Positions 54,623-63,312 of a stretch of 64,000 nucleotides of DNA are shown here, piece by piece; within the stretch, counting starts at the first letter, position 1; every line of letters begins with the position of its first letter. The DNA is from Alloalcanivorax dieselolei B5 (GTDB lineage: Bacteria; Pseudomonadota; Gammaproteobacteria; Pseudomonadales; Alcanivoracaceae). The position numbers and the translations under genes were made by a program. The stretch is from assembly GCF_000300005.1 (NCBI RefSeq), contig NC_018691.1, forward strand, positions 124,001-188,000, given 5' to 3'. Below the pieces are notes generated by a model that made no database searches, was not told the DNA's origin, and saw only the letters and a list, made by a program, of their open reading frames with translations.

Positions 54623-56728
54623 TTAGAGACGGTGAATGCGAACGATGTTATCCAGCACACGCAGGCGTTTGATAATGCGCGCCAGGTGGATTCGATCCTT
54701 CACCGTGAGGGTGACATTGAGAAGGGATAACGTGGGGTCCTTATCGGACATCTCGATGGTATCGATGTTGGAACCCAGCTCGGTGACGCTGTTGGCCAGA
54801 GTGGCGAGGACACCGCGTTTGTTGACCAGTTCGATGCGCAGGCCGGCGGTGAATTCCTGCTCCGCCTGCCGCTCCCAGCTCAGGGCGATGCATTTCTCCG
54901 GTGCGTTGCGCATCTCCGCCAGCAGGTTCTTGCATGTGTCCCGGTGCACTACAATGCCGCGCCCGGCACTGAGATGCCCCAGGATGGTGTCGCCCGGTAG
55001 CGGGTAGCAGCATTTGGCGTAGGCGACAATCAGACCCTCGCTGCCGCTGATCGCCAATGGCCGGCGATCATCCTCGTGTCGGGCCTCGCCGTGGTTGCCC
55101 ATCATTTTGCGCGCCACCAGCGGCGCCAGCCGGTTGCCCATGCCGATATCTTCCAGCAGCTCATCCAGATTGCCCTGGTCGTTGCTGTCCAGCTCGGCGC
55201 GGATCGCCGCTTCGGGCAGATGCTCGAGGCTGCTTTCGTAGGCCGCCAGGGCTTTGTCCAAGAGTCTCTGTCCCAGTTCGCGGGCGTCTTCCCGGCGCTG
55301 CTGCTTGAGAAAGTGGCGAATGTTGGAACGGGCCTTGCCGGTGACGACAAAGTTGAGCCAGGCCGGATTGGGGGTGGCGTTGGGGGCGGTGATGATCTTC
55401 ACCGTTTGCCCGGACTCCAGCGGCGTGGACAGCGCCGCCAGCTTGCCGTCCACCCGGGCCGCCACGCAGCGGGTGCCCACCTTGGTGTGCACCGCGTAGG
55501 CGAAGTCCACTGGCGTGGCGCCGGCGGGGAGTTCCTTGATGTCGCCTTTGGGGGTGAACACGTAGGCTTCGTCGGGGAACAGGTCGACTTTGACGTTCTC
55601 GATGAACTCCATCGAGTTGCCGGCCTTCTGCTGCATCTCCAGCAGCCTCTGCATCCAGGATTGGGCCCGGGTGTGGGTCGGCGAGCCGGGCTTCTCCTCG
55701 GTCTTGTACAGCCAGTGGGCGGCGATGCCATTGTTGGCCATCGCTTCCATTTCCTCGGTGCGGATCTGGATTTCCAGCGGAATCCCGGAGTGGGCCTTCA
55801 GAGTGGTATGCAGGGACTGGTAGCCGTTGGCCTTGGGAATGGCTACGTAATCCTTGAACCGGCCCGGAATGGGAATGAAATAGTTGTGCACCGCGCCGAG
55901 CACCCGGTAGCAGGTGTCCACGCGGTCGACGATGATGCGGAAGCCAAACACGTCCATGATTTCCGAGAACGGTTTGTGCTGCTCCTTCATCTTGTTGTAG
56001 ATGCTGTAAAGGTGCTTCTCGCGCCCCAGCACCCGGGCCTCGATACCTTCCTGCTGTAGGCAGTGTTCGATGCTGGTCTTGATCGACGAGAGGATTTCCT
56101 TGCGGTTGCCCCGGGCGGAGCGCACGGCCTGGCCGATCAGCCGGGCCCGCATCGGATGGATGGCGTGGAAGGCCAGATCCTCGTACTCCACGCGCATGTT
56201 GTACATGCCCAGGCGAAAGGCGATCGGTGCGTAGATCTCCAGGGTTTCGGTGGCGATGCGGCGTCGCTTGTCGGGATTCATAACATGCAGCGTGCGCATG
56301 TTATGCAGGCGGTCGGCGAGCTTCACCAGGACCACGCGGATGTCCCGCGTCATCGCCAGGATCATCTTGCGCAGGTTCTCCGCCTGTTGCTCCGCCTTGG
56401 ATTCGAACTTGATCTGGGTGATTTTGGAGACGCCGTCGACCAGCTCCGCCACTTCCTCGCTGAACTCCGTCGCCAGCTGCTCCTTGGAGACGCCGGTGTC
56501 CTCGATCACGTCGTGCAGCATGGCCGCCATCAGAGAGGCGTGGTCCATATGCATATCGGTGAGAATGTTGGCCACCGCCAGCGGATGCGTGATGTACGGG
56601 TCCCCGGTCCGTCGATACTGGCCCTCGTGGGCGGTCTCGGCGAAATAGTAGGCGCGCACTACCGGGGCGATCTGCTCGTCCGTCAGGTAGCTGCGCAAAC
56701 GTTTTTCCAGGTTATGGATGGTGGACAA
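54623..56728 (-). CDS. spoT: Bifunctional (p)ppGpp synthetase/hydrolase SpoT
   Basis: This 701-residue protein makes and degrades (p)ppGpp. The N-terminal HD hydrolase domain carries LMAAMLHDVIEDT and VKLADRLHNMRTL. The synthetase domain holds FGFRIIVDRVDTCYRVLGAVH with the YQSLHTTL motif, followed by a TGS domain (VFTPKGDIKELPAGATPVDFAYAVHTKVG) and a C-terminal zinc-finger/ACT region (YAKCCYPLPGD; RIELVNKRGVLATLAN). Length equals E. coli SpoT. It follows rpoZ after a 250-bp gap that has no gene. Confidence 0.98.
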   Translation of the reverse strand: MSTIHNLEKRLRSYLTDEQIAPVVRAYYFAETAHEGQYRRTGDPYITHPLAVANILTDMHMDHASLMAAMLHDVIEDTGVSKEQLATEFSEEVAELVDGVSKITQIKFESKAEQQAENLRKMILAMTRDIRVVLVKLADRLHNMRTLHVMNPDKRRRIATETLEIYAPIAFRLGMYNMRVEYEDLAFHAIHPMRARLIGQAVRSARGNRKEILSSIKTSIEHCLQQEGIEARVLGREKHLYSIYNKMKEQHKPFSEIMDVFGFRIIVDRVDTCYRVLGAVHNYFIPIPGRFKDYVAIPKANGYQSLHTTLKAHSGIPLEIQIRTEEMEAMANNGIAAHWLYKTEEKPGSPTHTRAQSWMQRLLEMQQKAGNSMEFIENVKVDLFPDEAYVFTPKGDIKELPAGATPVDFAYAVHTKVGTRCVAARVDGKLAALSTPLESGQTVKIITAPNATPNPAWLNFVVTGKARSNIRHFLKQQRREDARELGQRLLDKALAAYESSLEHLPEAAIRAELDSNDQGNLDELLEDIGMGNRLAPLVARKMMGNHGEARHEDDRRPLAISGSEGLIVAYAKCCYPLPGDTILGHLSAGRGIVVHRDTCKNLLAEMRNAPEKCIALSWERQAEQEFTAGLRIELVNKRGVLATLANSVTELGSNIDTIEMSDKDPTLSLLNVTLTVKDRIHLARIIKRLRVLDNIVRIHRL

Positions 56729-56946
56729 GGGCTCTCATCACGCCGCCAGGGCGAATCCATGTATGCAAAGGACGCTTCATGCATCCGCGCTGATCTCGCG
56801 GTATGCGGTATACAGTCCTAGCTTAAGGTTTGCCGCGACAATTTGTCTACGTTATTGCCGTGAGTCATTGAAAAGGCAAAGTTTTTTGCCTTGATAGGCT
56901 GAGACTATGAAAAAGCGGGCAAAGACAGGGGCGAAGAGAAGGGCGC

Positions 56947-56966
56947 GGCCGGGTCCGTGCCCGGCC
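56947..56966 (-). other. GC-rich hairpin after rpoZ
   Basis: GGCCGGG-TCCGTG-CCCGGCC is a 7-bp stem 13-32 nt downstream of the rpoZ stop. No T-tract follows, so attenuation or mRNA stabilisation between rpoZ and spoT is more likely than full termination. Confidence 0.5.
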
Positions 56967-56978
56967 GGAGCGGCGGCG

Positions 56979-57242
56979 TTATTCGCCGAAGGAACGGGTC
57001 AATAGCGCCAGGTCATCGACCTCGCTGTCGTGTTCCAGGGCGGCGGCGTCCAGGCTCTCGCCGGTCACGTGACCATCGGCGATCTCGCGCAGGGCCACCA
57101 CGGTGGGCTTGTCGTTCTCCCAGGCCACCCGCGGCTCTTTGCCGCCGGTCTGCAGCTGACGGGCGCGCCGGCTGGATACCAGTACCAGCTCAAAGCGGTT
57201 GTCCAGCTTTTCCAGGCAATCTTCTACAGTTACACGGGCCAC
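56979..57242 (-). CDS. rpoZ: RNA polymerase omega subunit
   Basis: This 87-residue protein has the omega signature: [39 protein letters not shown], then [15 protein letters not shown]. Omega assists RNA polymerase assembly and forms part of a ppGpp site. It sits between gmk and spoT, the conserved stringent-response operon. Length is normal. Confidence 0.98.
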   Translation of the reverse strand: MARVTVEDCLEKLDNRFELVLVSSRRARQLQTGGKEPRVAWENDKPTVVALREIADGHVTGESLDAAALEHDSEVDDLALLTRSFGE

Positions 57243-57292
57243 GGTGTTCTCCTCCGGTTGGTCTCAATCGACCAGACATAAGGGCGGGGATT

Positions 57293-58006
<714 letters not shown>

Positions 58007-58059
58007 TTATAGGAGCAAAGTCGGTGGTCCGTCATGGGCGCCCGGCACGAGGAGAGCCT

Positions 58060-59076
58060 ATGTCGTATCTGCCAGATAGCCCGATCAGCGCTACCGTGGA
58101 CTACCACCGTGACGGTGTGCAGCATGGATTTCTCAAGCTGCCGCACTCCCATGATGACTCCGCCTGGGGCAGTCTGATGATCCCCATCGCCGTGGTGCGC
58201 AATGGCACGGGCCCCACGGTGCTGCTCACCGGAGGCAATCACGGCGACGAGTACGAGGGGATTACCGCCCTGATCAAGCTGGCCAACCGGCTGCGGGCCG
58301 GGGACATCACCGGCCGTGTCATCATCGTGCCGATGATGAACCATCCGGCGGCGCTGAACGGCACCCGTACCTCACCCATCGACAAAGGCAATCTCAACCG
58401 CGCCTTCCCCGGTGACCCGTGCGGTACGCTGACCGAGCGCATCGCCGATTACTTCACCCGTTATCTGGTGCCGTTGAGTGACGTGGTGCTGGATATCCAT
58501 TCCGGCGGCCGCACCCTGGATCTGCTGCCGTTCGCCGCCACCCACCGGCTGCCGGACCAGGACCTGGCCCGCCGTTGTCTGGAAGGCGCCCTTGCCTTCG
58601 GCGCGCCCAATACGCTGTTGATGGCGGAGCTGGAGGGAGCGGCGCTGTTCGACACCGTGGTCGAGAATCAGGGCAAGGTCTTTATCAGCACCGAACTGCG
58701 TGGTGGCGGCACGTCCACACCGGAGAGCGTGGCGCTGGCGGAGCGGGGTGTCGAGAACGTCCTTCGTTATGCCGGCGTCCTGGCCGGAGAGCCGCACCCG
58801 CCGGTGCCCGCCAGCAGAATGCTGGAGATCCCCGATAACGACCACTATCTGCAAAGCGAGCACGCCGGTTTGCTGGAGTTTTGCGTCGGCCTTGGAGATG
58901 AAATCCGCGCCGGTGATGTAATGGCCCGGGTCTACAGCATGGAACGCACCGGCGCCGCGCCGGTGGAATACCGGGCGCCAGTGAGCGGCATTCTGATCGG
59001 CCGCCGCCATCCGGCCAAGGTTGCCATGGGGGATACCTTCGCGGTGCTGGCGGTGGCGCTGAAGAACTTCGATTGA
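58060..59076 (+). CDS. DoeB-like deacylase (succinylglutamate desuccinylase/aspartoacylase family)
   Basis: From the ATG at 58060 behind GGAGAG, the 338-residue protein has a zinc carboxypeptidase-like core: GGNHGDEYEG (H61, E64) and LDIHSGG (H147) are the metal ligands, with a C-terminal beta-barrel. The text VQHGFLKLPHSHDDSAWGSLMIPI and PIDKGNLNRAFPG closely recalls N-acetyl-diaminobutyrate deacetylase DoeB of ectoine degradation. No doeA or ectoine transporter is adjacent in the window, so the substrate stays open. It is convergent with a MocR-type regulator. Confidence 0.82.
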   Translation: MSYLPDSPISATVDYHRDGVQHGFLKLPHSHDDSAWGSLMIPIAVVRNGTGPTVLLTGGNHGDEYEGITALIKLANRLRAGDITGRVIIVPMMNHPAALNGTRTSPIDKGNLNRAFPGDPCGTLTERIADYFTRYLVPLSDVVLDIHSGGRTLDLLPFAATHRLPDQDLARRCLEGALAFGAPNTLLMAELEGAALFDTVVENQGKVFISTELRGGGTSTPESVALAERGVENVLRYAGVLAGEPHPPVPASRMLEIPDNDHYLQSEHAGLLEFCVGLGDEIRAGDVMARVYSMERTGAAPVEYRAPVSGILIGRRHPAKVAMGDTFAVLAVALKNFD

Positions 59077-59109
59077 CCGGCGTGAAGGAACGTCGTGCGG
59101 TTTTAGCGA

Positions 59110-60501
59110 CTACAGGCCGTCGAGCAGGGCGGCCCGGAACGCCGGGTCGTCCAGGTAAGCCACGTTGAGGCGGGTCCAGGGCACGATTTTTGTTCTGTCG
59201 ACGGAAAAGATCGAGCCCGGTGCCAGCATCACCCCTTTGTCCAGACAGTGCCGGGTCAGTTCATTGGCGTCGTCGATACCGGGGAAGCGGGCCCAGACAT
59301 AGAGGCTCTGATCCGGGCGGTGAAACACTTCCGCGCCGAGCTCATCGAGCACCGCCAGGCCCCGTTCGGTGGCTTCCCTGAGCCGCTTCTGCAGACGCGC
59401 CAGGTGCCTCAGGTAGTGACCTTCGCGCAAGATAATATTGACCAGCCTCTCCGAATACTCGGCACTGCTGGTGTGCAACAGCATTTTTACGTCCGCCAGT
59501 TCACTGACCAGTCCTTCATCACCGGCGACGAAGCCGACTCGCAGTGCCGCTGAAACCGGTTTGGAAAAGCTGCCGATATAAAGGGTGCGTTTGAGTTGAT
59601 CCAAGGCAGCCAGTTTTGTGCAGGAACTGAGTTTGAAGTCCGCCATGGCATCGTTTTCCACCACGATCAGATTATGGCGTCTGGCCAACGCCAGAATCCG
59701 TTCCGCCTTGGCGGTGGAAAGATCGGTACCGGTGGGGTTGTGGCCGGCGGACTGCATGAAAAACAGGCGCGGCTTTTCACGGGCCAGCAGCCGGGCCAGC
59801 TGTTCGGTGTCGGGCCCGTCCACCTGGCGGGTAACCGGCAGCATGCGCGCGCCCTGAAGCTGCAGTTTGCCGAACAGCGGGTAATACCCCGGGCTTTCCA
59901 CCAGCACAGGGTCTCCGGGTTTGACGAACCGCCGGATCACCAGGTCCATGCCGTGGTTGGCGCCGAAGGTCGTGGCGATTTGCGCCGTGGTGGTGCTGAT
60001 GCCGTAGCCGGCCAGCTTTCTGACCAGCTGCTGCCGCAAATTGATATTGCCCAGCCGGTCGCCGTAACGGAACAACGTGGCCACGCCGCTGCGCACCACC
60101 TGGCGGCTGAACTTGTCCAGGCGCATATCCATCAGCCACTCCACCGGCGGAAACCCTTCGCCCAAATGGGAATGCCCAGGCTCGCGCACGAACTGCTGAC
60201 GCATCATCCAGATAGTGTCCAGAGCGCGTGCATAAGGCGGTGGTTCGGGACCGGTATCGTCGTCGTTCTCCGGCGGCGCGCAGACAAAAAAGCCCTTGCC
60301 GTGTCTGGCCTCGATAAGCCCCTCCGCGGCGAGGTACTCGTAGGCGGTGATCACGGTGTTCTTGGAATGGCCATGCAGGCGAGTGTACTCGCGCAGGGAG
60401 GGCAGCTTGTCGCCCTGGCGCAGCGCGCCTTCGGCGATCTGCTCGGCGATGCTGGCGGCGACCCGCTGAGCCAGCGTTTGGCGATGTAGGGGAAAGGCCA
60501 C
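59110..60501 (-). CDS. MocR-family (GntR/aminotransferase-like) transcriptional regulator
   Basis: The most likely start is the GTG at 60501 (VAFPLHRQTLAQRVAASIAEQ), giving 463 residues; a TTG at 60624 is possible but would extend across the divergent promoter. An N-terminal GntR winged-helix (KLPSLREYTRLHGHSKNTVITAYEYLAAEGLIEARHGKGFFV) is fused to a type I aminotransferase-like domain. The PLP site is visible as SAGHNPTG, NDAMADF and the Schiff-base Lys in IGSFSKP. It is divergent from the HMG-CoA reductase gene and most likely controls it. Confidence 0.88.
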   Translation of the reverse strand: MAFPLHRQTLAQRVAASIAEQIAEGALRQGDKLPSLREYTRLHGHSKNTVITAYEYLAAEGLIEARHGKGFFVCAPPENDDDTGPEPPPYARALDTIWMMRQQFVREPGHSHLGEGFPPVEWLMDMRLDKFSRQVVRSGVATLFRYGDRLGNINLRQQLVRKLAGYGISTTTAQIATTFGANHGMDLVIRRFVKPGDPVLVESPGYYPLFGKLQLQGARMLPVTRQVDGPDTEQLARLLAREKPRLFFMQSAGHNPTGTDLSTAKAERILALARRHNLIVVENDAMADFKLSSCTKLAALDQLKRTLYIGSFSKPVSAALRVGFVAGDEGLVSELADVKMLLHTSSAEYSERLVNIILREGHYLRHLARLQKRLREATERGLAVLDELGAEVFHRPDQSLYVWARFPGIDDANELTRHCLDKGVMLAPGSIFSVDRTKIVPWTRLNVAYLDDPAFRAALLDGL

Positions 60502-60551
60502 GGGAAATTCCGTTGTTGTTGTACGGGGTTGGGGGAGACTGTTTGCCGTAA

Positions 60552-60574
60552 CTGTACCTTTTTGATGGGTACAG
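60552..60574. promoter_or_regulatory. Dyad between MocR regulator and HMG-CoA reductase genes
   Basis: CTGTACC and GGTACAG form a perfect 7-bp inverted repeat with a 9-nt centre, placed between the two divergent starts. MocR regulators often bind repeats of this size near GGTAC-type cores, so this is the best operator candidate for both promoters. Confidence 0.6.
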
Positions 60575-60664
60575 GTGAAGCTATCGTAACGGTCAATCCG
60601 GCGTATCCGGCTCCGCCAACCCAACGCCGCCCACCTAACAACAACGACGTCACAGAGGTGACCA

Positions 60665-61954
60665 GTGAGCTACAGTTCTTTGCTTCCCGGTTTTCGTAAT
60701 CTCTCCCCCGCCGAGCGATTGGATCATCTGCAATCCCAGCTGGCCCTGTCCGATGAGGAACTGGATCTGCTGCGCAACGCCGGAGCTCTGCCGTTGGAAA
60801 TCGCCGATGGCATGATTGAGAACGTCATCGCCAAGTTCGAGCTGCCTTTGGCGGTTGCCGGGAATTTTCTGGTTAACGGCAAGGAGGTACTGGTGCCCCT
60901 GGCGGTGGAAGAGCCCTCGGTGGTGGCGGCGGCGTCCTTCATGGCAAAGCTGGCGCGTCCGGCGGGCGGGTTTCTGACGTCCTCCAGTACGCCGCTGATG
61001 CGCGCGCAGATCCAGATCATCGGTGTTTCCGATCCGGCCAATGCCCGTCTCAGCCTGCTGCGTCACAAGCAGCGCATCCTCGATCTGGCCAACAGCAAGG
61101 ATCAGCTTCTCAACCAGCTCGGTGGCGGCTGCCGCGACCTGGACATCCATACCTTCGCCGACAGTCCGCGCGGACCGATGGTGGTGGCCCACCTGTTGGT
61201 CGACGTGCGGGACGCCATGGGGGCTAATACCGTCAACACCATGGCCGAGGCCGTGGCACCTTTGATGGAAGAGATCACCGGCGGCACGGTGCGGCTGCGG
61301 ATTCTCTCCAACCTGGCCGATTTGCGGCTCTCCCGTGCCCAGGTGCGCATTGCTCCGGAGCATCTGGATAGCGCGGACTACAAAGGCGAGGATGTAATCG
61401 AGCGTATTATCGACGCCTACGCGTTCGCCGCCGTGGATCCGTACCGGGCGGCCACCCACAACAAAGGCATCATGAATGGCATCGACCCTTTGATCGTCGC
61501 CACCGGTAATGACTGGCGCGCGGTGGAAGCGGGTGCCCATGCCTATGCCTGTCGCGATGGCCATTACGGCTCCCTCTCCACCTGGGAAAAAGATCGGGAC
61601 GGCGCCCTGGTGGGCACCATTGAAATGCCCATGCCGGTGGGGTTGGTGGGCGGCGCCACCAAAACACACCCGCTGGCGCGGCTGGCGCTGAAGATTATGG
61701 GCGTATCCAGTGCCCAGGAGTTGGCGGAAGTGGCGGTGGCCGTGGGGCTGGCGCAGAACCTGGGAGCGCTGCGCGCGTTGGCGACGGAAGGCATTCAGCG
61801 CGGCCATATGGCCCTGCACGCCCGCAATATTGCGCTGTCGGCCGGCGCTCGTGGCGACGAGGTCGCTTACGTGGTGGAGCGCATGGTCAGCGCCCGGGAC
61901 GTGCGCGCCGATCACGCGGAATCCTTGTTGAAAGAGAAACGGCAAAGCGAGTGA
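60665..61954 (+). CDS. mvaA: Degradative class II hydroxymethylglutaryl-CoA reductase
   Basis: This 429-residue protein starts at the GTG at 60665. Class II HMGR features line up by number with the Pseudomonas mevalonii enzyme: E83 (VEEPSV), K267 (THNKG), D283 (GND) and H381 (GH). D146 is in the position linked to NAD specificity, and [14 protein letters not shown] is intact. This class works in the direction mevalonate + CoA + 2 NAD to HMG-CoA, the first step of mevalonate catabolism. It heads an operon with a CoA-transferase and a TRAP protein; no HMG-CoA lyase is inside the window. Confidence 0.93.
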   Translation: MSYSSLLPGFRNLSPAERLDHLQSQLALSDEELDLLRNAGALPLEIADGMIENVIAKFELPLAVAGNFLVNGKEVLVPLAVEEPSVVAAASFMAKLARPAGGFLTSSSTPLMRAQIQIIGVSDPANARLSLLRHKQRILDLANSKDQLLNQLGGGCRDLDIHTFADSPRGPMVVAHLLVDVRDAMGANTVNTMAEAVAPLMEEITGGTVRLRILSNLADLRLSRAQVRIAPEHLDSADYKGEDVIERIIDAYAFAAVDPYRAATHNKGIMNGIDPLIVATGNDWRAVEAGAHAYACRDGHYGSLSTWEKDRDGALVGTIEMPMPVGLVGGATKTHPLARLALKIMGVSSAQELAEVAVAVGLAQNLGALRALATEGIQRGHMALHARNIALSAGARGDEVAYVVERMVSARDVRADHAESLLKEKRQSE

Positions 61955-61971
61955 GACAGCGTCTATGATCG

Positions 61972-62010
61972 GCTCGCTGGTGGCGCCGATGAGCGGCGCC
62001 GCCAGCGAGC
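61972..62010 (+). other. 16-bp hairpin between HMG-CoA reductase and CoA-transferase genes
   Basis: GCTCGCTGGTGGCGCC pairs at 15 of 16 positions with GGCGCCGCCAGCGAGC around a 7-nt loop. No T-tract follows, so it more likely protects the upstream mRNA or tunes expression of the two genes than ends transcription. Confidence 0.7.
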
Positions 62011-62040
62011 ATCAGAATGACAACAAGACGAGGAGGTCCC

Positions 62041-63270
62041 ATGACCCATCAAACCGATATTCCCGCCACATCAGAAGGTCCGCTCAAGGGCATTGTCATC
62101 CTCGATCTGACCCGGGTTGTGGCCGGCCCATACTGCGCCATGCTACTGGCCGACATGGGGGCGACGGTGATCAAGATCGAGCATCCCCTGGATCCGGACC
62201 TGACGCGGGAATTCCCGCCCTTGCAGGATCAGGATGGCGCGGCGATCAGCGGCTTCTTCGCTCAGTACAACCGCAACAAAATGGCGGTGAGTCTGGATCT
62301 GAAGAAAGCGGAAGGCCGCGAGACCTTTCTGCAAATGGTGGCCAGGGCCCACATCGTCATCGAGAACTTCCGGCCCGGCACGCTCGATAAACTGGGATTG
62401 GGCTACGGCGTTCTGGCCGAGACCAATCCCGCCATTGTTCTCACCTGTATCAGCGGGTTCGGACAGACCGGACCGAACTCGCCACGGCCGGCGTTCGACA
62501 GCAGTGCCCAGGCCACCGGCGGACTGTGGTCCATGAACGGCACGGTGGAAGAGCCAATGCGGGTGGGCACCGTGCTCGGTGATCTGAGCGCGGCCCTGTA
62601 CGGCGCCATTGGCACCCTGGGGGCATTACGTCAGGCGGAGAAAACCGGCATCGGGCAATGCGTGGACATTTCCCAGCAGGACTCCATTATCTCGCTTACC
62701 GAGAACGCCCTGGTGACTTACACCGCCTCCGGCAAGGTCACGGTTCCCGAAGGCAACGGACATCCTTTCGTCAAGCCCTACGGCCGTTACGCTTGCAAGG
62801 ACGGCTATGTGTTCTTCGGCGCCTACACCGATAAATTCTGGCGTGAGGCCTGCATCGTGTTCGGTGACGAACATCTCCTCGATGACCCTGAGATCAACAC
62901 CATGGCCAGGCGTTTTGATCCGGACGTCTATGAGCGTCGGGTGAAACCACTGGTGGAACAATGGTGCGGCCGTCATACCAAGGCGGAACTGGAAAAGATG
63001 ACCGGTGCGCGCTTCCCGTTGTCGCCAATCAAGAGCATCGACGAAGTGGTGGCGGATCCTCATGTGCGGTTACGCGACATGGTGATTCCAGTGCAATACC
63101 GGGGCGTGGATTTTCAGGTGTTCGGCAATCCGGTGAAGCTGTCCGGCGGTACCCGCGAGAAGAACGCGATGGCGCCGGAATTGGGCGAACACAACGAACG
63201 GATCTATCGGGATTGGCTTGGCAAGGACGATGAAGAATTCGAGTTCCTGAAAAAAAACGGGGTCATCTGA
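62041..63270 (+). CDS. CaiB/BaiF-type class III CoA-transferase
   Basis: From the ATG at 62041 (behind GAGGAGG), the 409-residue protein has the class III fold: ILDLTRVVAGPYCAMLLADMGATVIKIEHP, then FFAQYNRNKMAVSLDLK and the IVLTCISGFGQTGPNSPRPAFDSSAQATGGL segment with the active-site Asp in the GPxxxRPAFD stretch. Mammalian SUGCT, which moves CoA to hydroxymethylglutarate, belongs to this class. Beside an HMG-CoA reductase, an HMG- or mevalonate-related transferase is an attractive but unproven assignment. Confidence 0.88.
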   Translation: MTHQTDIPATSEGPLKGIVILDLTRVVAGPYCAMLLADMGATVIKIEHPLDPDLTREFPPLQDQDGAAISGFFAQYNRNKMAVSLDLKKAEGRETFLQMVARAHIVIENFRPGTLDKLGLGYGVLAETNPAIVLTCISGFGQTGPNSPRPAFDSSAQATGGLWSMNGTVEEPMRVGTVLGDLSAALYGAIGTLGALRQAEKTGIGQCVDISQQDSIISLTENALVTYTASGKVTVPEGNGHPFVKPYGRYACKDGYVFFGAYTDKFWREACIVFGDEHLLDDPEINTMARRFDPDVYERRVKPLVEQWCGRHTKAELEKMTGARFPLSPIKSIDEVVADPHVRLRDMVIPVQYRGVDFQVFGNPVKLSGGTREKNAMAPELGEHNERIYRDWLGKDDEEFEFLKKNGVI

Positions 63271-63312
63271 CGCCGTTTCCATCAACTATTAAATAACAAA
63301 GGTGACCACACT

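Noticed and set aside
60502-60624. TTG-initiated N-terminal extension of the MocR regulator
   Set aside because: It would cover the divergent promoter and the dyad, and the extra residues look unstructured; GTG 60501 begins right before the GntR domain.
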